From assembly GCA_949358305.1 (NCBI GenBank), contig OX442316.1, positions 10,602,001-10,666,000 on the forward strand: a stretch of 64,000 nt of DNA, in the 5' to 3' direction. Positions within the stretch are counted from its first letter, which is position 1; each line of letters opens with the position of its first letter. Source of the DNA: Strigamia acuminata. Its lineage: Eukaryota > Arthropoda > Chilopoda > Geophilomorpha > Linotaeniidae. The notes under the pieces are model-generated. The model was given only the letters and a program-made list of their open reading frames with translations. It was not told the DNA's origin and made no database searches. Made by a program: the position numbers and the translations under genes. Below, one piece after another: positions 34,026-47,900 of the stretch.

Positions 34026-36478
34026 TCACTCCGATTTGCGTAAAATCTTATAAGTGAAGGGCCCGGCCTGGGATTTCGGAACAAACTTCGATTTCAACTG
34101 CGGCACGAAATCCTCGTGCACATAAATAAACTTTTGAATTTTACTAGTCATACTATTTTTCAGGCGTGATGGGGACGTAGGAACGAGATTCATATTCGAC
34201 GTAGACGGCTGTTCATCACTACCCGTGGTTTCTCTCTTCGGCACACCACAACTTTTATTCTGTAAATGTTTACCGAGCAAATCTCTCTTCGGATAACTCC
34301 CAGAACGAGTCTTCAAAGAAAACATAGTATCGTTTCCCTCGTACAAACACTGTTCTTTGCTCTTCTTCGCCCTTTTCGGCGTAGACGAATTGGAACTACT
34401 CTGAATAGAGGCAACCGGTGATCTTCGTTGCGACGACTCGGTCTCGGATGAATCGGAAGCGAACGAATTAGAACCTTCCACACTTTCGGGCGAACTGAAA
34501 TTTATCTTCGACAACTTTATGCTAACCGTTGGCGAACCTTCCAAAGAATTCAGCTGCAGAGTTTCTTTCTTGCTGGATTTCGGCAGCGAATCTTCCGGCA
34601 AGTCAACGACTAGCTTATCTAAATGCGAACCAGAATATTTTCCTTGCAGATGATTGCGTTGACTGTGACTCCTGCAATCGGATCGGTTGTACGACTGGTA
34701 TTCGCAATATTTACATTTGTATCGGTTCCACCCAATGTGAATGGCGGCGTGGCGGCGCAAATTCGAGAAAGTGGAAAAACGTCGATTGCATTTAAGGCAG
34801 CGTAGTTTCTTAATGTTGATTATCGCGAGCACTTTTTTCTCCAGAGCTGCAGACGTCATGCTAAGTTTCTGAAGAAGGTTGTTTTCGTTTTGCTGACCCT
34901 GTTTGGAGACGTTAGCGCGGGAATAAGTAGGCGCAGTTAGAGGAACGAAATCAGCCTCCTGCTTCTTTTTCGCATTTCTCTTCGGTCTATTCGGACGTTC
35001 GCTCGCTTCTTGCGGCTCCTTCGTCGGTTGCACGGTCGGCTCTTCCGCAGCTTCGTCGTTATTGTCATGCGTGCAGTACTTTTCGTGAGTCGCCTGCGAC
35101 GATTTCCTAGCGAACGAACGACCGCATTTGCTGCACACGTGTATCACAGAATTTTTTCCGCTCTTATTGTCCGAGCTGGCCTTGCTTGCTTCTTCAGCAT
35201 TCTTCTTCAATAGACTTTGTTTCTTGCAAATTGAATGTAGCATTTCACCCGGTACGAAATTCTTGCTAGTCTTCTTCATATTGTGGCCATTTGCACTAGA
35301 AGTTTTATCATTTTGCGCCGTGCTAGAAGTCGACGGTTTTTCACTCTGTTGCATGACGTTGACTGCCTGGTTTTTACGATAACCTCGACTTTTGATCAGG
35401 GATTTCATTTTGTACGTTTGCTCTTTGCTTTTTTTATGAAGGGTGGTGATGTGTCGCATCACGCTCCAAATTTGGACGAAACTAGTGTTGCAAAATGGAC
35501 AGGGATAATAAATTCTAGTGTCCGAATGGACGCTGCGCATGTGAAAATCGAGAGTTTTTGCACTTTGATAACGAATCCTGCAAGTCAAGCACGTCAAATC
35601 GTCAATGCTGCAATCCATTCGGTTCTTCAATCGTAGTATCACAGATCCAGTCCCATCACTATCGTGTCTTCGTTTTCTCGACGAAATTCCGATTTCTTCC
35701 GGAATCACTATGGCAGTTTGCGCATCTTCGATTTGTTGGCGAATTTCTGCCATACTAGTTGCCGTCGAAAACTCTTCATTCGTTTCGTTGCGACTTACAT
35801 CTCTCACGGTCTGAAACATGGCGTTCGGATTACTTTGAATAGTTTGCAACGAAATGAGCGACTTCTTCGGCGCCATGTTCGCCTTAATTTCGATTTTATT
35901 TACACAGTTCTCGTAGAATAGAGAAGCAGAACTCTGTCCGGTTGAGCAGTCGGCTTCTTCTTTTTTCAACAACGTCATTTTTACAGTGGGTTGATATATT
36001 TTCGGTACTGATATGGGTAGAACAATGTCATCCGCCATTTCTGGCGCTTTATCGGCAGTTTTTTCTTCCACGTTTTCCATTTCGTTGTCGTTGTCGTTGC
36101 TTTTGGGGCTTTCAGGCTGTACGACCATCACTTCTTCGGGAACGTCTTCGGCAGTGAATGCCATCATGCTCTCGCAGAAATGTTTCTTGCAAAATTCTCG
36201 CTTATGGAACAAAAAATTCGGCAATTGTCGAAACAGATTTCGGCACGCTCGGCATTCGAATAATAATTCACACTCGTTGAAAATCAAATCTCGCACCTGA
36301 AAGCAAAACCGAAATTAGTGAATGACTGTTGAAAATTTACACATTTGTGTTGTACCTCCGTTGTGCCATCTTTTACACTCCGTAGAACCTGCTGTATCCC
36401 GGATATGCCAACGTTTATGGGTTTTCCGAGATGCGCTTCGTCAACGAAAGGGTTCGCGTTTGTATCTAAACCCGACAT
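34026..36478 (-). CDS. ZNF800: ZNF800-like C2H2 zinc finger protein
   Basis: Two exons, 36478-36356 and 36296-34026, give 797 residues. The N-terminus has GISGIQQVLRSVKDGTTEV followed by a zinc-finger-like ECRACRNLFRQLPNFLFHK. This order (SGIQQ segment, then a C2H2-like unit with LFR-LPN) is the one known from vertebrate ZNF800. C2H2 fingers follow at CLTCRIRYQS, CPFCNTSFVQ, CSKCGRSFAR, CLKCNRRFST and CKYCEYQSYN, separated by long Ser- and Glu-rich linkers. Predicted nuclear transcriptional regulator; vertebrate ZNF800 is implicated in gut endocrine cell control. The assignment rests on the N-terminal block and on the finger followed by a CKYCEYQ finger. The gene is divergent from CHRAC1. Confidence 0.8.
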
Positions 36479-37322
36479 GGCTAACGTACAATGACTAAAA
36501 CAGGAAAAAAAAGTGTGTAAATATCTTTATCCGAATAAAATTCAAAGCCAAACTGCACACAACGTGTGCATTTTATGAATTTTATGAGCTCGAATAATGC
36601 ACGCATTATTAAAATAGCCTAAATCGCAACTAAGTGTTCCTGCATGTGCCGTTACCGACGCAATAAGCGCGAAAAAATTAGAAAATGCACACACATAATT
36701 AATCAATTGTATGGTATGGTAACACTAAAACTAAAGATGGCATATTGGTCGAATGCACTGCACGAACACATGCGCATGAAGGCTAATGGGACCCCATTCT
36801 TCGGCGCATGTACGGTAGTTATGTACCGGTTAATTTATTTTAACCCCGTACAATTGCACCGCATTTAAAAATAAATTAATAATTGAAAGTAATAGTGTAA
36901 AAATGCTAATGTGTATGCGTTAATGTAAAATTGGTGACTTGTTCGAAAAGAGATTACACAAATCGCCAACACCTGCCCCTCCGATTAACTACAAGTTGTA
37001 ACTGCACACCCGATTCAGAAGGACTAGCAACAAAAATTGGATCGTCTAAAACGAGTTATTCCTAGCAAAATCTTTAGATCGAAACTCAATATACCTGCTG
37101 TGTAAGTTGCAACAATCTAAGTTATGCGAAAGGTACTGAAAAACGCGTGCGAAATTAGACTACTCCGTACATCTTACAAATGCGCCACCACCATCTTGAA
37201 TGAGCGCAATGCTCGTGCCACATTCGTGCCACTGCCAGTGGTACAGAAGCGGGTTCCCAATTTCAGCGATAGATGGCCAACAGCTTTATTATGGTTTCAA
37301 TCAACATTCAATCCACAGAAGC
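36479..37322. promoter_or_regulatory. Divergent intergenic region ZNF800-like / CHRAC1
   Basis: 844 bases between two divergent start codons, probably holding both promoters. No other gene is supported: frames at 36644-36868 and 37124-37441 lack family content, and the latter overlaps CHRAC1 exon 1 in another frame. Confidence 0.45.
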
Positions 37323-37845
37323 ATGGAAACGCAAGAAGAGAGAGTAGATACACCCGAATTAAAACTGCCGAAACATATTTCACTGCCTATTACGAAGATC
37401 AAAATGATTATGAAAAGTTCTCCCGAAGTTGCAAGTATTAGTCAAGAGTCTGTTCAACTCATTGCAAGGGCAACAGTATGAAATTGTGATTGCGAATTAC
37501 TAATACCGGGTTTTAAGTATTTATTTTTTATTTAGGAAATGTTTATTCAACATTTAGCATTATTAGCTTTGAGAAATAGCAATGATGCATATTCCGTCGA
37601 ATACCAAGATTTAGCTGAAGTCATAAATGGAAGAAACACAATGGGATTTCTACACGGTTTGTTTTGTTTCGCGTGTTGGTGCGCGTCATGTTTACTTAAT
37701 CGTTTTTGTGTTATTAGATATAATTCCGCGGAAGATAAAAGCTAAGGATTATTTGGAAATGATGGAAGATGACGACGAAAGTGATGAATGTGATTACGAT
37801 GACGACGAAGAAGAAGACGAAGAAGAATTATCATCTGATTTGTAA
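37323..37845 (+). CDS. CHRAC1: Chromatin accessibility complex protein 1 (histone-fold)
   Basis: Three exons, 37323-37475, 37536-37656 and 37718-37845, give 133 residues (human 131). The histone-fold core ISLPITKIKMIMKSSPEV is nearly the same as the known CHRAC1 motif, then the long helix QESVQLIARATEMFIQHLAL, the VEYQDLAEVI strand, LPKKI-like IPRKIKAKDYL, and an acidic tail of Asp/Glu. CHRAC1 pairs with a POLE3-type partner and works in ISWI chromatin remodelling (CHRAC) and DNA-replication-linked chromatin. The gene is convergent with Ku80, with 133 bases between stop codons; both act on DNA/chromatin, but the pairing may be chance. Confidence 0.92.
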
Positions 37846-37978
37846 TCTTTTGAAATTTATTGTGCTAAAAAATAATTACAGAAGATTTAAAAAGTGCGAA
37901 TTTGATTTCAAACGTAGATCAGATCATATCCATCTGTAACATACGATATTTGTATTACAAGTATTAAAATCTTAACTT

Positions 37979-40900
37979 TTAATTTACCAAATCGTCTCCA
38001 TCATCTTCGGCTTGTTCTTCGACATGTTCAATTTGTTCTTCCTCCTTCAAAAACTCACTAGCTTCGTCCGTAGAAACAGTACTCTTTGGATTCTCCACTG
38101 AACTAATCAAAGTAATATTTTCTAGGCGCGGTAAAATATTTTAAATTTAAAAGAAACTTCAAAATCAACAACAAAACGAAGTAACAAACCTTGTTTTAAC
38201 ATATTCCAAAACCCTTTAGACCCGAAACTGGACTTGATGTCCTTTAAGAAATCATTAAACTGCTCAAACGCAACCTGAAGTTAAAGCAAACATCGAGATT
38301 CGAGATGTACTTCAATAAAAACGATCAAATAAATAAAAATATTACATTGCGTGCCTCCTCCCGTAATGCTTTGACACAACTCAGAGCTTTGTCGTACAAC
38401 TGTCGTACACCGAACGATTTCTTCACAAGATCGGTTATAACGGCTTGCATTTCCTGACAAACTGCAATTCATCACAAAATTAAAATTTCAAATCCCACAA
38501 TTGGAAATAAGTAAAAATAATAATTTTTAAAAATTACGGATTTCGCTCGACTTCTCCTTCTGCCGTAATAAACTCTCAAAGTCTTGAACGGGAGTCACGG
38601 TCCCTATAGATTCCACAGGTCCTTGAATTAAATCGGCGATTCCTTCAGCCGATGAATCAAAACGAGCCCTTTTAGCGTTTCCTTCAGTATCTTCGTCACT
38701 GGAATTTACGAATTGTATTAATTTTTATTACTAAATTGCGTTTGTTCGAATCGTATCGTACAGATCTGCAAATGCCTCTCTCTTTTTCTTCTTTTTTTCG
38801 ACAACTTTTAATGGAAATGCTCGATTAAGATGATTAACAATCGGTTTACAACCCTGCACCATCTCAACCCGGGGAACAAGTTTCTCGAGAAACCGATCCT
38901 CAATTTTAGGTATTAAATCGTTTGGGTTCAGAGCACGATGAGTGACACACTATTAACAAATATATTAAGAAATTTAATTTAATTCCAATCATATATTTAT
39001 TTTAGGCATACTTGATAACAACGCTGAATGTTTGGATTCAGAATTGAACTAGACTTTAACATTTCTTCCCTAAAAACAGGATTATATTAGTTATAATGTT
39101 ATTTATGCAGCTTTAAAACGTTTACCCATCATCCGAACATAGATTCATGCTATCGATAAGTTCGTCCATTGTTTTTAACTGCTCATCAGTTGATTTAATT
39201 GAAGCCAAAGGCTGGAATGTGAAATTCCTAAGATCCTCCATAAAAGGCAACAGAATGAAAACGAGGGCCTAAATAAAATTTAAAAAAAAATTCTTTAATT
39301 TGTAAATCATCTGCTATTTTTTAATGCGAATTTACTTCATATTTCGTCTTAATAATCGGTGATAAAAAGCCCATCTTTGGTCCTGATCTCTCGGAGTAGC
39401 AATACCTCACTATGGCCACCATGTTGTTGTCGTACAGTGCATTTATGAATGCTGATAAAGCGTGCGCTGCAGCCTGAAATTAAAAAAATCAAACGTAAAA
39501 TAAATTAATCGTTTAATTGAAACTGAAAAACTACTTCATCGTCCTTTCTTGCCACGATCATTCGGCAACCAGTGCCGGAATAATAGTGCACTTTAATATT
39601 TTCTTGTTTCGTGTAGGCCATAACAGATAAACATTTTTTGCTTTTGTTATATTTCATGTGCTCGAGATCTTCTTTCGAGAATGGAATTACTGTTGAACCA
39701 TATTTGTAAGCTGAAATATGAAAATAGATAATTAGATTGATTGCAAGTTACTCCAAGTTGGTGCATTACCCTTATTAATGTCTGCATCTTCAACTTCGGT
39801 TTGTGCCTCGTCGTTTTTATGACACGAAGTTGCACTCGTTAATCCTACATCAATATCTCTCGCGTAACACGGTTTAAACGATTTGGGTCGAAATTCTTGA
39901 GTCTGAACAAAAAAAATACAAGCAAATGTTAACAAGTCTGTATTAAACTTAGTGATATTTATAACACACTTTTATATAACAGGAAATCGGAATTTGTAAA
40001 TCCTCCTCCAAAACCAAGTTAACGTTCCAAGGCATCGAACGTTTTTCTTTAGTTTGAAAATACATCAACTGTGGAATTGCATCTCTGTAATAAATAAATA
40101 AATAAATAAATAACAAACTTAAATCAACATTTTTAACGTTTACTCACGAAAGCAGGTAACACTCTCCTTGAATTTCATCTAAAATAGACTTAATCAATTT
40201 TAGCGCCTCAAGACGATGTCTTTCTTTGCCATGCAAATCGACGGTATCATCGATGTCACACAAATCTGGCCCACTGTAATGACCCAGATCAAATTAAAAT
40301 ATTTTAAGCATTCAAATTGAATTAATCTGCACATACATCACAGTAAGATTTACATGTAAAGTTTTCAGCCCTCTAATAATCGTCTTACTTTCATCCGGAT
40401 TGAAATCTCCTCCAAAATTCGAAAGAAAGACAATTTTTCTTGATGAAACAGACTTCCCTCTTAACAAATAAATATTACCCTCTAAATTACGATTGATTGT
40501 CATAGGTTAGCAAAAATATTACTCGGTTTGAGTGTAAAGTAAATCAAATGCAACAACCAAGGCATCCATAAAATCTCCCGCCTGTGAAGTTAGTTCGACC
40601 TCTTTAACTTTCCGAAGAAAGTTCCAATTAGCTGGCATCAATTCAATCGCTTCGGTCACATGCTGATATTGATCGTCATTCCCCTGTACCCAAAAATAAT
40701 TAAAAATTAAATTAAATTTGAGGAAATCTCGTTGTTGGTTCTAAATTACCGGTACCTCCGCTAAATGATTTTTAGTATCTCGAGTACCGAACAAAACTAG
40801 AGCAAGTTCGTCTTTAGAATCGGCAAATATTTTTCGCTGCACTATCCATTCAATACATTTAATCGATTGGTCAAAAAATGTGCAGTTTTCTCCCGGGACC

Positions 40901-41045
40901 GCTTCGTCCATTGAGGGTCCAACATCCAAAACTAATACCAAAGTTTCGTATTCTTTCTGTAATTAATCAACACAAAATTTAAATTTAGAAACAAACAAAT
41001 CGGAAACATGAATGTATTGACACTAATATTTACTTTGCGACTCAT
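37979..41045 (-). CDS. XRCC5: Ku80 (Ku86), DNA end-joining protein
   Basis: Sixteen exons from a 4-codon first exon (41045-41034, MSRK) through 40956-40756, 40683-about 40523, about 40479-40337, 40273-40148, 40084-39970, 39902-39770, 39710-39535, 39473-39336, 39268-39126, 39069-39012, 38949-38762, 38698-38538, 38461-38346, 38274-38190 and 38121-37979. About 699 residues (human 732). Visible: vWA-like N-terminus LVLVLDVGPSMDE and ALVLFGT; the Ku core YGSTVIPFSKEDLEHMKY and MVAIVRYCY; LLPFMEDLR; helical C-terminal domain; acidic end DDGDDLVN. Known role: Ku70/Ku80 ring that binds broken DNA ends and recruits DNA-PKcs. The exon 3/4 junction is abnormal (no in-frame GT-AG choice; see findings). 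The exon 2 donor has two in-phase options six bases apart. Confidence 0.94.
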
Positions 41046-41847
41046 TTTCAACCGTCACCGGTAAGTCTTTTTCTATTTCAGTGTAAAAACAGCGAGCTAG
41101 GCGGGCCCACTCAGTATTGACCGCATTCAACATAGAAGCTAGTGACATCTATCAGCAATATCATTAATCATAGAGAATTTACTCTACACCAAAGGGAGAG
41201 TTCTCTCCTAAAAATTCCCAATAAATAAATGATCAGAAATGTATCCTCTATTCATTCTTGATCAAAATTAGTTAGAAATAATATCGTGTTATTGATGCTG
41301 ATCTTGTGGATAATCTGAAATAAAATTTTCAAATTATTTTAATATAATCGTTCAATTTTTCACATTTTTTTATTGTGTTCCTTCGGTACCTCCCTATTTC
41401 TATATTCAGGTGTCCTGCCTGCTGCCTATTTCTTAACTTTAGCACCAACAATAATTTACACCGTCCATTGTCAAGGAACTACTACCCATTGTCCATCCAA
41501 GCGCGACGAGCAAATTCCTCTTCTACGAAATCAGCTTGAGCCTGTAGCTAAAGAAATAAATCAAATCGGACAAACAATCAATTTTATCTTTCGAAAACTA
41601 GGCTTATCTCTGTGGCCAAGCAGCATTCAGTGATTTACATTGATCTCAATCAAATCGTGAAGACCAAATCAACCGCACAAAAACTCTCGCTTGTTTGTTT
41701 GCGGTGCGATTCATCTACGCTTGTTCATTTTATCTGCACCGATAAAAAAGGACAATTGACATCCATATTTTCCAAAAATGTTATTTTTTGTCAAAAAATG
41801 TATAAATTTTATTTGAAATTTGTACCAAACAAAACAAAAATATACTC

Positions 41848-41919
41848 AGGCACTGCTGGGACTTGAACCCAGGATCTCCTGTTTACTAGACAGGCGCTTT
41901 ACCGCTAAGCCACAGCGCC
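41848..41919 (-). tRNA. tRNA-Thr (anticodon AGU)
   Basis: On the minus strand, 72 bases fold as a full cloverleaf: 7-bp acceptor stem GGCGCTG with CAGTGCC (one G-U), D arm GCTTAGCGGTAAAGC, anticodon stem CCTGT/ACAGG with loop CTAGTAA (anticodon AGT), and T arm CTGGGTTCAAGTCCCAG. The internal A and B boxes are intact (B box GGTTCAAGTCC). The discriminator base is U. A run of T's follows about 8 bases downstream (41836-41840 as A's on plus), fitting a Pol III terminator. No intron, no encoded CCA. Confidence 0.95.
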
Positions 41920-44900
41920 GCTGACAAGTGAGCGATACTACGACGTTGATTTCGTCCAATGTACACAACTGTAATAAAAAAAATTGAATTTCCCGTATTC
42001 GAATTCATTGCCGGATATCCAGTATCCGTCAAAATTGGTGCGTGGTTACCCAACAAACATTCAGTTTAAAGGTTACACAGTTGTGTGGGGGCTGAGGCGT
42101 AAAAAAAAGCAAAAAAAAGTTCTTGTACCAATTAATAAAATGGAGGCGGAAGTTTTGAAGCCTAAAGGAAGTGTCTTTCCGCTCATTCATTGAGGAAATC
42201 GTAAGAAAACGCCCAGAACTTACCATCCGACACTCCCAAACAAACAATATATGCATCTGCATAATTTTCATTGAACACATTGGTAAATATTGGTTTTGTG
42301 TAGAAATGCGAGCAAATAAGAAGAAATCGAGTGCCACGTGTTTCAAAGTGTATTTCCCCGGTCTTTGAGTTACAATTTTAGACGAGCAAATTTTTCTGTT
42401 TATTAAAAAATATCAAAATATCAATTTTTGAAGACAAAACAAAGAAGAAAAAAAATACAACTTTTCGTGCCGTAATGAAATAAACAAATAAACAAAATAT
42501 AGATAAAGAATAAATTTTATAAACATGTTTTCCAAGATGAATGCTAATCATCTCTTAATTTTGCTGTCAATTTGTTGTTAGTCTAATTTTCCGGACAAGG
42601 AGTGGGCATGCAGACAATCAATAAAGAAGCCAATGAAGAAAAATTATAGGTAGGGCAAAGGAAATAATAAAAAAATATATACTTGTACCGTATATGCTTG
42701 TTGTGTAGCTATTTAACAGCACTACGTGTTTCTCATACTGAAACAACAATTGCAACAATATTTGTCGATTTCCCATCACTTTTTGGTTGGTACTTTGCAT
42801 TGCACATCACACAACGTGTATTAAACGATTTAAATGAATTATTTAGACTTCCCTATACGTTCTTCTATTATTTTAGAAATATATATATTTTTAAAGAAAA
42901 CAGAAATTTTTCTCTTTTTTCCCTGTTTCTCTTTCTCCCTCTTTTTCCTCCCGCCATTTCCCGGATGAGCGGGGGCGCTAAAACCCGCCTTGGAGAAATG
43001 TCAAGGATTCGAGTCGGCGCCCAGTAAACCTCCCCATTTGCCAATATTCAAGCCTCGGCAATCCAACTGACGCAAACATTCACAAGCGTGCGCTGAGGTG
43101 AAGCCCAGATTTCTGTTCAGATCAAGATTGAAATGATCTGCACGGAATAGTTCGGTTTCACATCCATTTCCGCGCCACCATTTCCTAAGGTAATATAACT
43201 TTTACTTTCGTTTTTTGTCAGATAGAAAACTTGCAATAAAAATGCAACTTTACTTGCAAGCTTCGGAGATTAACCGAATAATTGTGTAAAATAGCTAAAT
43301 TACGAACAGAAAAGAAAAATCACAACAATTTTGCGGCGAGAGCGATTTATTTATTCTTCTGCACAAATTTTTAAGAAAATATATAAAATTGTATAAAATA
43401 TATTTAATTTCTGATTGCCACAGCAATGATCCCTTTTTTGAAAGTCAAATATTACGCTCAAATATATACAAACAAAGTGCAGTTTTAACATGAACTAGTT
43501 CTACACTGCTTGTAGCTACAGAAACTGAGTCAAAGTTCAGCAATGTAGCAACAAGTGGTTTTATTCGCACAATAAAATGAACGGGGTTGGAATCCGTGTT
43601 CTTACCGTTGACGTATAGATTTATTCAAATATTTAATTTGTTGGTCACTCGCTTGAGGAAACGTGTAAATGTGTGTTTTATTTTGTTTTAGAATTTAGCG
43701 TCAATCGAATGTGCGTGTTTGATTTGTTTGAATAGGAGAATGGTGTGTAATTTCATTACTAGAGGGCAGTTAGGCTTTGGTTTCTCTGTTTTAAGTTGAG
43801 AAAATTGAAAGTTTTAGAGCATTTTTTAGAAAAATTTGTGGAATAAGATTTTTTTCTTGATATTTTTTTGCAAGTGTGAAAAGTTCTCCAAAGATTTTCG
43901 ATGGCTGGTAATAGGAGAAGAGTGTTTTTCAAACTGCTGAGCCTGCTGCATTCAGACATTCTCATATCCCCAGATCATATTACATGAACTCCACAGGGCC
44001 TAATTAACAAGTCACTTGGCACTGCAGTGTGTCCCCATGACCATTAAGCTATATGATACAATTCATAATGTACACACGCTCAGAGAAATGGAAACAAATT
44101 ATTTACCATTCCAACATAAAATAAATGTCGGGAGTGGACAAAAAAATTCTAATTAAATTAAAATTACGTTCTCTCAGAATCGTATTACGTTTCAGCAAAT
44201 TAACAGACTCAAGAAACGGAATTTCTGGCTGTAGAAGTTGTGTTTTCACTCCCACAACAAACACCAAATGTATTTGCTTAGCAAATCGCATAGAATCAAA
44301 TTAAAATAATTTTTTAAAAAATTATAAAATTAACACAAAATATCGTAATGATATTTAAACTTTTAAGCAATTTAAAATTTCTGTACATGTGACCTTTTTT
44401 TCAAAAATTTCCTTTCCCTTCTTGCCAATAGCTGACCATCGGCCATTACGTTAGGTAATACCAACAGATGACGTCAAATCTTAGCACACGACGTACGCGT
44501 GCTAAAACTCGGCCGATCTTCAATGTTATAAATGAAAATTTAACTCAAAGGTGCAACATCTCTACACTGACATATATACATATATATATTCCCCCCGAGA
44601 AGACTCGAGTTAAGTGTAAGTTATACTTTATATACACATAACTTTCGAACGGCAAAACTCACGTGCATCATGTCGGACCGCAGACTGAGACTTTGATATG
44701 GTCGCGGTCAGTTAACGGTTGCATGAATAATCAGTATTCACAATAGAGTAAACAAAAAATGCTACCGTAATACATTTATTTTTACGTAGATTTATCGTAG
44801 ATTTAAGTTTATCGTCGGTTGTTTAATTTATTTTATAATGACGATCCTTTCACGAAATCAATGAATGCACTCAACACATTTATTATGTTTGCACTACCTA

Positions 44901-47900
44901 CGTTAAAACTTATCTAATCCGTGTTTTAATCCAAACATTCACGCAAAAATAACAGATAAATCTTTCCCTATAGATTTTAAAACTTCTTTTTTGTTTTGAA
45001 TTCGTAAGTTAAAGTAATCGACTAAAATTGGAAGTTAGTAGAATTTTTTTCTTAAATTTGTGAAATTTTAAGGAAATAAAAAGTGTTTATTAAATTATAA
45101 ATGTAAAAAATAATTCATGTCCACATCAATGATGTACAAAAACGAGACTTGAACTGTTTTGCCTTATATTTTGGGACAGAGGGGAAGATAACCCGAACTG
45201 ACCTCCCAAAACTTTTCATCACAGTGGGCAATTGATACACTCAATACGAAATGAACTCTGGCTGCTTCAATTTTATTAAAGCTTGTTTGCTATATAATAA
45301 GCCACATAAATTTGTCAAACTTTTTCAAACGGAAAGTAGACTTAGGCCTAATTACGCAGTCAAACTTTCAACTTGTTCATGAGATCAACAACATGGAAAA
45401 AAAAGAGAAAAAAAAATTGAAATTAAAATTATTAAAAATTCCAACCGTGTCGAATTAATGTTTGAGGAAATTAAAAAAATGAAACAAAAGATTATCTAAA
45501 ATAGTATATGTAAATATATTTAACATTTTTCAACACCAGAAGCGATTTTGTTATCAGCATCGGAGTCTGGGGAAGCCTCTGCGATTCGCTTTTTTTTAAT
45601 TTTTACGATAGGCCTAATCAAGAAACGAGCTTAATCTGAATGTTGTTTAGACACTGTTTTCACAGATAAAATTCTCCATTTGATATATACTCTTATAGTA
45701 ACACATGTTCCGAGACAGTAATTAACAATTTTTTTTATCAAATCAAAAATATTACCACTCTTGATTAAGGATAGAAGGCAAAAACAAAATGGCGGCTTAG
45801 TTCCAATACTGTGGAATGAAAAGTTTTGAGATTAGAGCGCCGTGTAATGAGATTTGTAAACAGGCGCAGTTGGTGACATGATTTATGGTCACTAATGTAT
45901 CATTTTGTTTTCGTCTTTTAAAAATTTACTCTTTTTTTTTTAAAAAAAAGTAGGAAATAGATAAGAGGAATTGTAAACTGCTAAATACATATTAGGACTA
46001 AACTGTTTGGTTTCACTTAGGACAATTCTCTTGAATTGGATGTTATCTTGACAATGTTAGAGTTTGTTGATCATTTGGAAGCCCTTAGTGTATTTATTCA
46101 AAGATAAGAGAAGGAACTTCTCACTGTGTGTATTCTCAACCATCTTTTACTTCGACATTTGGTTTGTTTGGTCCTTTGGACTTGCACTTGTACTTTGTTC
46201 TAACTTCTTCTGACTTTCCAAGTATTTTGGTTTCCTAAAAAATAATATTTACTTGAAATGAGTTATAATTTTAATCAAGACTTGATCATTAGTGGTATAT
46301 GCAACAGTATCTAATAAATATATTTTTTAAATTCGTCTTCTTTTTAAATTTATATTACTTTCATTTTAAAAATATTAATGTTATCATATATTGTAACTTA
46401 TAAAAACAGAACAAAGTTTAAGTACAGGGATGTAAAAGTAACATTTTTTTTATTTAGCGCTTAATTTGCATTAATTGTACAAATTAAAAGAAATGTAAAT
46501 TCCTTTCTGTGTTTTTTAATTTATTTTTTTTAAAAATTTTAATATCATTTTAATTTTTTTTAATAGAAAATTTGAGTGGCATATTTTTGCTCTGCCCTTC
46601 AAAATGCGCTTAAGTTTCGAGTGAGCGAAAGGCGATCTGCTATTCGTCTTGCTCAATCCTGTCAAAGGAAAAATTTCGTTCTGTAACCTTAATATTAGCA
46701 CACACATCACTAATGGATTCAAAGTTTAAACCAAAATTCGCATGTAAAATAAAACCGAACAACTTTAACATTTCAGCTGATTTTTATTTATTTTTTTTTA
46801 GATTTATGTCCCCAAGAAAATAACACAAAAAAATAAGAAATGTAAATCTTTCTCACAGACTGACAAAAACAAGTATGAAACGACTCTCCTGAGTGTATAC
46901 AACAACTTAAAACAAAAAAAAGTAAAAAAAGAAAAAAACTCTCCATTACGCCGAGTGGTGGCGCATTTTATAGCCCTGGAGCAGCTTGTTTGCTCAGCCG
47001 CAGACCCTCAATATTGAATGCACCCCCTCATGTCCTCTTTTTCACTAGTCAAATGTTTATAGCTTTACTATGCCACTGCCTATATGCCGCTCGCTTGCCC
47101 AGATAAAAACCATTAAGAGATAACAAACGGCGCCCCCTGTACACGACACGCTAATTTTAGACAGTCGAAAGTTATGTATGTACACTTATAACGTTTAATG
47201 TATAGCAGAAACACTCACATGTGATATTTATACACTTTGAAACGGCTCTGGACATCGAAAGAGTTAAAATGTTTAAGAAAATGGTGTTAAGTAGTGAAAA
47301 TTGATATATCTTCTGATTGGGTTGGTTATATATTGAGTTTATTAAATGAAAAGGGAAGTTTGAATCGGTATTTCACTGCTATCAATATGGATTGTGAGTG
47401 ATAAAGTGAAATCTTATGATAAAATATTCCAGTTGATGTTGAGATTTGTAAATAATGTCGATTATGAGATAAAAATAAGAGAAATGTTATTATTATTTAT
47501 GGGTTTGAAATAAGTGAAGAAAGATGTTAAATTAATAATGAAATGGGCGAGCGAGCATTTCATTTCATTTTGATGGCTATCAGTGATTGGTGGAGCTTCC
47601 TTCTTTGTTTTGCTGCCTCTGTCCAATAGGATGAACAAAAGTTGAAAACGCTTTGCCTCGTGAAAGTCTGAAGGCCAAAACTGTACACGGGCTTTCCTGA
47701 GAAACAATCGATTGAAGAAAATTGCAAAAGAAAAGATAAGATGGTGAAAAGTTTCTTGACATTTTTCAAAGTCATTCCTGACATATTTTAAATTAACTCC
47801 TGCTGACTACAGTGGAATTAATATGAGCATATAAAAATTAAGTTTTTGTAAATTTAAAGCTGAAATTTAAAAACAAGACTGTTACAAGTTGTTGTTTTTA

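Noticed and set aside
37124-37441. 105-codon plus frame upstream of and overlapping CHRAC1 exon 1
   Set aside because: A different frame from the histone-fold product and without recognisable content.
41373-41633. 86-codon plus frame between Ku80 and the tRNA gene
   Set aside because: No splice-supported extension, no family resemblance, AT-rich codon use.
42890-43040. Polypyrimidine tract followed by a B-box-like motif, considered as a tRNA-derived SINE
   Set aside because: No matching A box, no cloverleaf and no poly(A) tail or target duplication could be found.
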